Below, piece by piece: positions 1 to 5,267 of a DNA stretch of 6,248 nucleotides. Location: assembly GCA_039030915.1 (NCBI GenBank), contig JBCCDG010000182.1, positions 1 through 6,248 on the forward strand, given 5' to 3'. The translations under genes and the position numbers were made by a program. This stretch comes from Thermohalobaculum sp039030915. Its GTDB lineage: Bacteria > Pseudomonadota > Alphaproteobacteria > Rhodobacterales > Rhodobacteraceae. Under the pieces are notes generated by a model. It was not told where the DNA came from. It saw nothing but the letters and a program-made list of their open reading frames with translations, and did no database searches. Within the stretch, counting starts at the first letter, position 1. Every line of letters begins with the position of its first letter.

Positions 1-371
1 AGAACATCTTCGCGAAGATCCTGCGGGGCGAGATCCCGTGCTCGAAAGTGCTGGAGACCGAGCATTGCCTGGCCTTCGAGGACATCAACCCCAAGGCGCC
101 GTGCCATGTGCTGGTGATCCCCAAGGGCGCCTATGTGAATGCCGATGATTTCGGGATGCGGGCCTCGGATGCGGAGCTGGCGGATTTCGCCCGGGCCGTG
201 GCGCAGGTGGCGCGGGAGAAGGAGGTTGCCGGGAGTGCGGGCGGCAGCGGTTTCCGCACGATCTCGAACGCAGGCGAGGACGGGGTGCAGGAGGTCTATC
301 ATTACCATGTCCACGTCCTCGGCGGGCGGACGCTGGGCCGCATTGTCCCGAAGCCACCGGGCGAGGCTTGA
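1..371 (+). CDS. HIT family (HINT-like) nucleotide-binding hydrolase, 5' end outside window
   Basis: This is the C-terminal 122 residues of a histidine-triad protein. The frame is open from base 3 to the TGA at 369-371. The signature H-x-H-x-H-x-x is read at 300-320 as His-Tyr-His-Val-His-Val-Leu, followed by Gly-Gly-Arg; the middle His is the expected nucleophile. The N-terminal part (NIFAKILRGEIP at the edge, then AFEDINPKAPCHVLVIPK) is the usual HINT nucleotide-binding half. Family members are about 115-130 residues long, so only some 5-10 residues should be missing. The GTG at 48 is an internal Val codon, not the start, because conserved HIT sequence lies upstream of it. Known HINT proteins hydrolyse purine nucleoside phosphoramidates such as adenosine 5'-monophosphoramidate in the cytoplasm. 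The physiological substrate here is unknown. The next gene begins 30 bases downstream on the same strand, so co-transcription is likely. Confidence 0.93.
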   Translation, partial: NIFAKILRGEIPCSKVLETEHCLAFEDINPKAPCHVLVIPKGAYVNADDFGMRASDAELADFARAVAQVAREKEVAGSAGGSGFRTISNAGEDGVQEVYHYHVHVLGGRTLGRIVPKPPGEA

Positions 372-389
372 TCGCCGGGCGTTGAGCCG

Positions 390-395
390 AGGAGG
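390..395 (+). promoter_or_regulatory. Shine-Dalgarno AGGAGG of the methyltransferase-family gene
   Basis: A perfect AGGAGG lies six bases upstream of the ATG at 402. This fixes the start of the downstream gene and rejects later in-frame Met codons. Confidence 0.85.
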
Positions 396-401
396 GCAAG
401 C

Positions 402-1289
402 ATGAGCCGGTACGAGCGTTTCATGGCGCGGATCGCGCGGGGCGAGCGGATCTTGATCGACGGCGCCACCGGCACCGAGATCGAGCGGCGGGGCGTGCCG
501 CAGCTTGAGAATGCGTGGAACGGCGGCGGAGCGCTGAGCGATCCCGAGGTCCTGCAGGCGGTGCACGAGGATTACATCCGCGCAGGCGCCGAGATCGTGA
601 TCGCCAACACCTTTGCCACGCATCGCCAGGCGCTGCGTGCGGCCGGCGAGGAGGAACGGTTCGAGGCCTATAATCGCGAGGGTGTCGCACTCGCGATCGC
701 GGCGCGGGAGCGATCGGGCCGGGGGGATGTGCTGGTCGCGGGCGGGATCTCGTACTGGTCCTGGGTCGGGGACTGGTCGGCGCCGGAGGACCTGCGCGAG
801 AGCACGGCGGAAATGGCGGCGATCATGGCGTCGGCAGGGGTGGACCTGCTGATGCTCGAGATGATGGTCGATATCGAGAGCATGCTGGTCGTGCTGGAGG
901 CGGCGCAGACCACGGGCCTGCCGGTCTGGGTCGGCCTCTCTTGCGAGGCGGATGGCGCGGGCGGCATGCGGCTTCTGCGGGGCGGCGCGCTCGCCGATGC
1001 GATCGCGGCGCTCGACGGGCGTGGCGTGCCGCTCCTCAGCATCATGCACACGGAAGTCGAGGATGTGGATGCCTGCCTCGACGTGGTGCAGGAACGCTGG
1101 TCCGGGCCCGTCGGCGTCTATGCCCATTCCTCGCGCTGGGAGGACGGGAAGAAGATCTATGGCGACCGGATGCCGGTGGATCGCCACGCGCATCACGCCA
1201 AGGGCTGGCTCGAGCGTGGTGTTCAGGTGATCGGGACCTGTTGTGGCCTCGGCGTTGGCCATGTTGAGGCGCTGAAGGAACTCGTCTGA
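402..1289 (+). CDS. Homocysteine S-methyltransferase family protein (BHMT/MmuM-like barrel)
   Basis: This 295-residue protein is a full-length single-domain S-methyltransferase (PF02574-type (beta/alpha)8 barrel). Visible family landmarks are DGATGTEIERRG (20-31), the AEIVIANTFATHR strand (63-75), LLMLEMM (149-155), LPVWVGLSC (173-181), VGVYAHSS (237-244) and the C-terminal VIGTCCG (276-282), whose Cys280-Cys281 pair matches the zinc-binding GGCCG of known members. Characterised relatives move a methyl group from betaine, S-methylmethionine or similar donors to homocysteine thiolate held by zinc, making methionine in the cytoplasm. The third family zinc ligand, a Cys in GxNC, is replaced by His216 in SIMHTEVED, so homocysteine chemistry cannot be assumed and the donor is unknown. 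The start is set by a strong ribosome site at 390-395. It follows the HIT gene by 30 bases and converges on the HAD gene with a 37-base gap. I recall similar proteins in other Rhodobacterales, which would make this a conserved subfamily rather than a damaged copy. Confidence 0.9.
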   Translation: MSRYERFMARIARGERILIDGATGTEIERRGVPQLENAWNGGGALSDPEVLQAVHEDYIRAGAEIVIANTFATHRQALRAAGEEERFEAYNREGVALAIAARERSGRGDVLVAGGISYWSWVGDWSAPEDLRESTAEMAAIMASAGVDLLMLEMMVDIESMLVVLEAAQTTGLPVWVGLSCEADGAGGMRLLRGGALADAIAALDGRGVPLLSIMHTEVEDVDACLDVVQERWSGPVGVYAHSSRWEDGKKIYGDRMPVDRHAHHAKGWLERGVQVIGTCCGLGVGHVEALKELV

Positions 1290-1326
1290 CGCTGAGGGCG
1301 CCTGCCTGTGTTGATGGGGCGCGGTG

Positions 1327-2037
1327 TCAGGGGCCGGTCAGCCGCGCCGCGAGATCGACGAAATCGGCGGCCACGATGTCCCAGTCCTCGCTCGGCTCGA
1401 GGTCGCTCGACTGCTTGGGTCCGTGCTCGGTTAGGCGCGGGACGAAGGCGGTCGCGAAGCCCTCGGCGCGGGCGGCGGCGAGGTCCCCGTTGTGGGCTGC
1501 GACCATCAGCACCTGGGCGGGCTCAAGCTGTAGCGCTGCCGCCGAGGCGCGGTAGACGGCGGGCTTTGGCTTGTAGTCCTGCGCGATCTCAGCGCCCAGG
1601 ATGCAGTCCCAGGGCAGACTGCCGAAGCGCGCGAGCCGGATGCTGAGTGCGATCGATGCGTTCGAGCAGGGTGCGATGATTAGGGTCTGCTTGAGGGCGT
1701 CGAGCCCCGGCACCGTGTCGGGCCAGGGCGGCAGCTTCTCCCAGGCGCGGTTGAGGGCGGCCTTTTCGTCGTCGTCGAAGTCGGTGGCGAGGTCGTGGGC
1801 CGCCAGCACCCGTTCGAGGTTCTCGCGATGGAGGATGTCGAGCGGGGTGTAGGGGCGTCCGTCGCGCCGGATCGTCTCCATCGCTGGCTGATACTCCGCC
1901 CGCCAGGCATCGGCGAAGGCGTGGGCGTCGGTCGCGATGCCCTTCGCGGCGAAGGCAGGCGCCACGGCCTCCGCCACGCCCCGCCGCCAGTCGACGCAGG
2001 TGCCGAAGACATCGAAGATGGCGGCTTTGATCGTCAT
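1327..2037 (-). CDS. HAD-superfamily hydrolase, haloacid dehalogenase type II-like
   Basis: This 236-residue protein has the HAD core in order. Motif I is FDVFGTCVDW, with nucleophile Asp9 (8-17). Trp45-Arg46 in the cap matches the substrate-binding Arg of L-2-haloacid dehalogenases. Motif II is Ser125-Asn126; motif III is Lys156 in DYKPKPAVY, with Tyr162; motif IV is VAAHNGDLAAA, with Asp185 (179-189). Length and layout match the type II dehalogenase group, whose characterised members hydrolyse L-2-haloalkanoates through an aspartyl ester. However, the Ser and Asn at L-DEX positions 175 and 177 are Ala180 and His182 here. That pattern is common among relatives annotated as dehalogenases without assay, so a different small substrate is plausible. 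It has no signal peptide and should be cytoplasmic. The ATG overlaps the stop of the upstream acetyltransferase as ATGA, with GAGG seven bases before it, so it is probably coupled to that gene. It is the last gene of the aroC cluster. Confidence 0.88.
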   Translation of the reverse strand: MTIKAAIFDVFGTCVDWRRGVAEAVAPAFAAKGIATDAHAFADAWRAEYQPAMETIRRDGRPYTPLDILHRENLERVLAAHDLATDFDDDEKAALNRAWEKLPPWPDTVPGLDALKQTLIIAPCSNASIALSIRLARFGSLPWDCILGAEIAQDYKPKPAVYRASAAALQLEPAQVLMVAAHNGDLAAARAEGFATAFVPRLTEHGPKQSSDLEPSEDWDIVAADFVDLAARLTGP

Positions 2038-2519
2038 GGCGCCGCCTCGTCGAGGGACTTCGCATAGTCGACGATATGGGTGCCTTTGTAGGGCCGACGC
2101 CCGGTTTCCGTGAACCCGAGGCGCCGGTAGAGCGCCTGGTTCTCGGTCATGACGAGATTGGTGAAGAGCGTGAGGCGGGCAGCACCGGCCGCCCGGGCGC
2201 GCGTTTCGGCATGGGCGAGGAGGGCGCGGCCAAGGCCCTGTCCCTGGGCCGCCGGTGCAACGGCTAGGTTGTCGACGACCCAGTCGGCGCCGTCCTGGAA
2301 ATGGATCAAGTAGGCGAGTAGCCCGTCGGGGCAGCCGGCGATCTCGACCGCGCCGCGCGCGATCTGCTGCGCGAAGTCCGGTCGCATGGCCGGCGGCTCG
2401 TAGCCGAGGCGTGGCACGTAGCGTGCATAGGCCGCGGCGGCGAGGGCTTCGAGCGCCGGGATCTGAGAGGTGCGCGCCGCGACGAATTTGGCCGAGGTCG
2501 GGGCCTCGGCCTCAGACAT
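2034..2519 (-). CDS. GNAT family N-acetyltransferase
   Basis: This 161-residue protein is one GCN5-related acetyltransferase domain. The acetyl-CoA-binding motif A is clear: the strand VVDNLAVAPAAQ (81-92) followed by Gln92-Gly-Gln-Gly-Leu-Gly97 and the helix RALLAHAETRARAAG. Motif B appears as LTLFTNLVMTENQALYRRLGF (116-136), where Asn127 and Tyr131 sit at usual cofactor or catalytic positions. Such enzymes transfer acetyl from acetyl-CoA to an amine on a small molecule, peptide or protein; the acceptor cannot be predicted. The start overlaps the last eight bases of aroC (ATGTCTGA shared), and no separate Shine-Dalgarno is visible, so translation probably depends on ribosomes finishing aroC. 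The stop overlaps the HAD start as ATGA. It is cytoplasmic, with no signal or membrane segment. Confidence 0.9.
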   Translation of the reverse strand: MSEAEAPTSAKFVAARTSQIPALEALAAAAYARYVPRLGYEPPAMRPDFAQQIARGAVEIAGCPDGLLAYLIHFQDGADWVVDNLAVAPAAQGQGLGRALLAHAETRARAAGAARLTLFTNLVMTENQALYRRLGFTETGRRPYKGTHIVDYAKSLDEAAP

Positions 2520-3624
2520 GGTTGTCGCCGATGCGGCCGCGGTTCTCGCCGACCTGGCCGCGATGCATCAGCAGGTGGTCGAGGAGGACGCAGGCCATCA
2601 TCGCTTCGCCCACCGGCACGGCGCGAATGCCGACGCAGGGGTCGTGGCGGCCTTTGGTCACGATCTCGGTCTCGCGCCCCGCGATGTCGATGGTCGCGCG
2701 GGGGGTGAGGATGGAGCTTGTGGGTTTGACGGCGAAGCGGACCACGATGTCCTGGCCCGTGGAGATGCCGCCGAGGATGCCGCCTGCGTGGTTGTCGGAG
2801 AAGACGGGGCCGTCCGATCCCATGCGGATCTCGTCGGCATTCTGGCTGCCGGTGAGGGCCGCGGCCGCGAAACCTTCGCCGATCTCGACGCCTTTGACCG
2901 CATTGATGCTCATCATCGCGGCGGCGAGGTCGGTGTCGAGCTTGCCGTAGATGGGCGCGCCGAGGCCCGGGGGGGCGCCCGAGGCCACGATCTCGATCAC
3001 GGCACCGACGCTGTCGCCGGATTTGCGCAGGTCGTCGAGATAATCGGCCCAGGCGGTGGCGGCCTTGGCGTCGGGGGCGAAGAAGGGGTTGCGGTCGACC
3101 TCCTCCCAATCCCAGGCCGCGCGGTCGATGCCGTGGGGGCCGAGCTGGACGAGCGCGCCCCGGATCGTGAGCCCAGGGGCAAGATCGGCGAGGGCCGCAC
3201 GCGCGATCCCGGAGGCTGCGACCCGGGCCGCAGTTTCGCGCGCCGAGGACCGGCCGCCGCCCCGATAGTCGCGGATGCCGTATTTGACCCAGTAGGTGTA
3301 GTCAGCATGGCCGGGACGGAATTTCTGCGCGATGTCGCCGTAGTCCTTCGAGCGCTGGTCGGTGTTGCGGATCATGAGCTGGATCGGCGTGCCGGTGGTG
3401 ATGCCCTCGAAGACACCCGACAAGATCTCGACCGCGTCCGCCTCGCGCCGCTGGGTGGTGTAGCGGCTCTGCCCCGGTTTGCGCCGGTCCATCCAATGCT
3501 GGATCCGGGCGGCATCGACGGCGATGCCCGGCGGGCAGCCATCGACCGTGGCACCGAGGGCGGGCCCGTGGCTCTCGCCCCAAGTGGTCACACGGAAGAG
3601 ATGGCCGAAGCTGTTGAGCGACAT
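2512..3624 (-). CDS. aroC: Chorismate synthase
   Basis: Chorismate synthase (EC 4.2.3.5) converts 5-enolpyruvylshikimate 3-phosphate to chorismate, the last shikimate-pathway step, using reduced FMN without net redox change; it is a cytoplasmic tetramer. The 370-residue product has all three family signatures: GESHGPALGATVDGCP (16-31), GGRSSARETAARVAASGI (123-140) and RHDPCVGIRAVPVGEA (326-341). His19 and the Arg-rich SSAR segment belong to the FMN/substrate site. It is full length, neither truncated nor fused. I start it at 3624 (MSLNSFGHLFRVTTWGESHG), where homologues begin. The frame stays open to an ATG at 3684, but those 20 extra residues (Arg-rich, MLARRRSPRYRNG) are unlike the family. 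No good Shine-Dalgarno precedes 3624. It is the first gene of a tightly overlapping cluster with GNAT and HAD genes. Its promoter must lie in the gap upstream or further upstream. Confidence 0.97.
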   Translation of the reverse strand: MSLNSFGHLFRVTTWGESHGPALGATVDGCPPGIAVDAARIQHWMDRRKPGQSRYTTQRREADAVEILSGVFEGITTGTPIQLMIRNTDQRSKDYGDIAQKFRPGHADYTYWVKYGIRDYRGGGRSSARETAARVAASGIARAALADLAPGLTIRGALVQLGPHGIDRAAWDWEEVDRNPFFAPDAKAATAWADYLDDLRKSGDSVGAVIEIVASGAPPGLGAPIYGKLDTDLAAAMMSINAVKGVEIGEGFAAAALTGSQNADEIRMGSDGPVFSDNHAGGILGGISTGQDIVVRFAVKPTSSILTPRATIDIAGRETEIVTKGRHDPCVGIRAVPVGEAMMACVLLDHLLMHRGQVGENRGRIGDNHV

Positions 3625-3851
3625 GGGGCGGGTCCGGCGCTGCGTTCCATTGCGGTATCGGGGCGACCGTCGTCTCGCCAACAAGACATGCCACGGGGGC
3701 GCGCCGTCCGGCTACGTCCTGTGGCGAGGGGTCGCTCGGTTCATCGCTCCCCTGAAACCATCTTGCGCCAAACTCGGCAAGGGCGGCGATCGCCGCGGGC
3801 GAGCGGGCGGCCACGCGCCGGCCTGACGATCCGACCCGAAGCACCGCGCCG

Positions 3852-3868
3852 ATCAGGGTAGACCTGAT
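3852..3868. repeat. Inverted repeat ATCAGG-N5-CCTGAT upstream of aroC
   Basis: Perfect 6-bp arms (3852-3857 and 3863-3868) flank GTAGA, about 230 bases upstream of the aroC start. The size and symmetry suit a dimeric repressor operator, but a small RNA hairpin or chance is equally possible. No matching regulator gene is nearby. Confidence 0.35.
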
Positions 3869-4031
3869 GGAGCCGTTGGTGACGCCTTGCATCAGCGCCA
3901 TGCCTCCCGGCCTTGGTGCTGCGACCATCCGCGTCGTCCGCTGCGGGCTTCAAGCGTTGGTACAGGAGCCGACGCATCGGTCTTTGCAGACGAAGCCCTG
4001 AACCCACCCTCCATCCCACCCCATGGGCGCG

Positions 4032-4043
4032 GCACCGCGGTGC
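4032..4043. repeat. Perfect 12-bp palindrome GCACCGCGGTGC
   Basis: The sequence equals its own reverse complement over 12 bases. Its centre is 27 bp from that of a second 12-bp palindrome at 4059-4070. Two such sites this close suggest protein binding, but in G+C-rich DNA this is only suggestive. Confidence 0.45.
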
Positions 4044-4046
4044 TGC

Positions 4047-4052
4047 GTTATA
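4047..4052 (-). promoter_or_regulatory. Possible -10 element TATAAC on the minus strand
   Basis: The minus strand reads TATAAC from 4052 to 4047, a fair match to the TATAAT hexamer and unusual in this G+C-rich setting. It sits between the two 12-bp palindromes and points towards aroC. No good -35 hexamer is found 16-18 bases upstream (CCGCAC at 17), so an activator would be needed if it is real. Confidence 0.2.
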
Positions 4053-4058
4053 GGCGAG

Positions 4059-4070
4059 CGGAAGCTTCCG
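4059..4070. repeat. Perfect 12-bp palindrome CGGAAGCTTCCG
   Basis: This is a second self-complementary 12-mer, unlike the first in sequence, so the two are not copies of one operator. It lies where the -35/-10 spacer of the possible minus-strand promoter would be. Confidence 0.45.
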
Positions 4071-4189
4071 TGCGGACTACCGGCAAATGCCCTCCCCATG
4101 CATAAAGATCGCGTTGGAAGTATCCCGCCGACTCAATCCCGCCAGACGCATCGCTTTCAGCGACCATCGCGCAGAGCTGTTGCGCTCCG

Positions 4190-4217
4190 TGAGGATGCAG
4201 CGTTCGCAGCATCTTCA
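4190..4217. repeat. Imperfect inverted repeat able to form a 13-pair hairpin
   Basis: Arms 4190-4202 and 4205-4217 pair with one A/A mismatch and one G-U pair (read on the + strand): TGAGGATGCAGCG against CGCAGCATCTTCA. In RNA the innermost pairs would open to a GUUC tetraloop. No T-run follows on either strand, so it does not look like a simple terminator. Confidence 0.35.
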
Positions 4218-4271
4218 TCTTTCGCACCCTAACCTGTCGTGGGTGGGGGCGCTCGGGGGCCGTTGGGCGCG

Positions 4272-4286
4272 CTTCGAGGAGCGAAG
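4272..4286. repeat. Small stem-loop CTTCG-AGGAG-CGAAG
   Basis: Five perfect pairs (4272-4276 with 4282-4286) enclose an AGGAG loop. The purine-rich loop resembles a sequestered ribosome site on the + strand, but no credible gene follows. Low certainty that it matters. Confidence 0.25.
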
Positions 4287-4385
4287 ATGCACTGGATCCA
4301 GGTCAGCGCTGTGCGGGCGCGGCGTTGCCTTCGCTTGGCGAACCGTCTCGTCCGCCGCTGGTCGCTCCGCTGGCGTCTTACACGA

Positions 4386-4415
4386 AAAAGCCCCGCCTGG
4401 GTGGGCGGGGCTTTT
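4386..4415 (-). terminator. Intrinsic terminator of the pet operon, nearly bidirectional
   Basis: A 12-bp perfect stem (AAAAGCCCCGCC at 4386-4397 with GGCGGGGCTTTT at 4404-4415) encloses a 6-base loop. Reading the minus strand, the G/C stem is followed by five T (4389-4385), and it begins 22 bases after the petC stop. On the + strand four T follow, so it could also stop transcription entering the pet operon in antisense. Confidence 0.92.
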
Positions 4416-4437
4416 CGGTTGTCTCAGTGGGATCGCG

Positions 4438-5244
4438 TCAGTGCTCCTTGCCCTTCACCGCCGCCCAGATCTGTTTGTTGGTGAAGTAGAGCAGCACGGC
4501 GAGCACGGCGAGCATGAGCACGTTGCGCACACCCGCCTCCTTGCGCTCGACGAGCTTCGGCTCGGCCGCCCACATCAGGAACGCCGCGACATCCTCGGAC
4601 TGTTGCTCGAGCGTCGCCTCAGGCGGTGTGTAGCCGCTGCCCTCACCGAACGACTCGTATTCGACATCGTCGCCCCAAAGAGGCTGCGACATGCTGATGT
4701 AGCCGCCGGGATAGACGTCGTTCCCGTAGAGGAAGGTGCCGGCCTGCTCCTTCTCCTCGCCATTATAACCGGTGAGGAGGGAATAGATGTATTCCGGCCC
4801 GCCCATGCCGTTCACGAATTGGCTGATACCAAGGCCGTAGGGGCCGTGGAAGCCTGCACGCGCCTTCGCCATCAGCGAGAGATCGGGGGCGCCGACAGCT
4901 TCATTGGCTGGGAAATTATCGGACGGTTTCGCCTCGCGGTACTCGCCGGTGACTTTGTCGATCACCTCGTATTGCGCGGCGATCGCCCGAACCTGTTCCT
5001 CGGGGAACTCCGGCCCTCCCGCCTCGCCGAGCGAGCGGAAGGACACGTACTTCATGCCGTGGCAGCCAGCGCAGACATTCTGGTACACCTGAAAACCGCG
5101 CTGGAGCTGGAGGCGGTCGAAACTGCCGAAGGGCCCCTCGAAGCTGAACTCCTTGTCGGTCACCTCGCCCCCGGCGCCCGCGGCGAGGGCCGCCCCGGGC
5201 AGGGCAAGGGCGAGGGTAGCGGCGGTGATGGCCTTGCGGAACAT
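4438..5244 (-). CDS. petC: Cytochrome c1 of the bc1 complex
   Basis: This is the heme c subunit of ubiquinol:cytochrome c oxidoreductase. It accepts electrons from the Rieske protein and passes them to cytochrome c in the periplasm. The 268-residue precursor begins with a Sec signal (MFRKAITAATLALALPGAALA, likely cleaved near residue 21). Heme attachment is Cys58-Ala-Gly-Cys61-His62. Conserved APDLSLMAKARAGFHGPYG spans 119-137. The axial Met is probably Met185 in ISMSQPL. A C-terminal anchor helix (about 239-256) ends in Lys-rich cytoplasmic residues. It lacks the Cys-containing insertion of Rhodobacter capsulatus/sphaeroides c1 and so resembles the shorter Roseobacter form. An AGGGAG ribosome site (5260-5255) supports the start at 5244. 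An ATG at 5271 in the same frame, overlapping the petB stop, would add nine residues before the signal and lacks a ribosome site. It lies 23 bases after petB and is followed by a strong terminator. Confidence 0.97.
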   Translation of the reverse strand: MFRKAITAATLALALPGAALAAGAGGEVTDKEFSFEGPFGSFDRLQLQRGFQVYQNVCAGCHGMKYVSFRSLGEAGGPEFPEEQVRAIAAQYEVIDKVTGEYREAKPSDNFPANEAVGAPDLSLMAKARAGFHGPYGLGISQFVNGMGGPEYIYSLLTGYNGEEKEQAGTFLYGNDVYPGGYISMSQPLWGDDVEYESFGEGSGYTPPEATLEQQSEDVAAFLMWAAEPKLVERKEAGVRNVLMLAVLAVLLYFTNKQIWAAVKGKEH

Positions 5245-5254
5245 AGCGCTCTTT

Positions 5255-5260
5255 CTCCCT
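5255..5260 (-). promoter_or_regulatory. Ribosome-binding site AGGGAG of petC
   Basis: Minus-strand AGGGAG lies ten bases before the ATG at 5244, a slightly long but acceptable spacing. It decides between this start and the upstream in-frame ATG at 5271, which has no such site. Confidence 0.65.
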
Positions 5261-5267
5261 ACGCTGA

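Larger units (their letters stand above)
3625..4385. other. Gene-poor gap between aroC and the pet operon terminator
   Basis: About 760 bases have no recognisable gene. Open frames exist (minus strand 4019-3741 and from 3928 or 3901 leftward; plus strand from 4087), but none has a good ribosome site or a recognisable domain. The one from 3901 has no stop before aroC and runs on into it in another frame. G+C falls to around 57-63% in stretches near 4081-4200, lower than in most flanking coding DNA. The stretch holds two perfect 12-bp palindromes, an inverted repeat near 3860, several possible RNA hairpins and a 10-bp palindrome CTGGATCCAG at 4292-4301. It should carry the aroC promoter. A decayed gene or an untranslated RNA are both possible, and I cannot decide between them. 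I found no tRNA T-loop, SRP RNA core or tmRNA/RNase P signature. Confidence 0.6.

Noticed and set aside
1290..1326. Possible terminator between the convergent genes (GCGCC at 1298-1302 with GGCGC at 1318-1322)
   Set aside because: It has only five pairs, a 15-base loop and no T-run on either strand. Any terminator here is not visible.
3625..3684. A longer aroC start at 3684
   Set aside because: The extra 20 residues are Arg-rich and absent from the family, and family similarity begins exactly at MSLNSFGHLFRVTTWGESHG.
2470..3861. A 463-codon + strand open frame opposite aroC
   Set aside because: It is the antisense shadow of aroC, rich in Ala/Gly/Asp with no domain, while aroC itself is certain.
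3741..4019. A 92-codon minus-strand frame in the gap
   Set aside because: It is Arg-rich (typical of a wrong-frame translation in G+C-rich DNA), has no domain, and overlaps another open frame on the same strand.
4287..4320. A dispersed alphaproteobacterial intergenic palindromic element around CTGGATCCAG
   Set aside because: The half-site resembles such elements, but the expected complementary second half is missing, and copy number cannot be checked from one window.
4230..4385. A tRNA, SRP RNA, tmRNA or RNase P RNA in the gap before the terminator
   Set aside because: No T-loop GGTTCGA consensus, GGAAGGAAGCA core or other conserved RNA signature was found on either strand.
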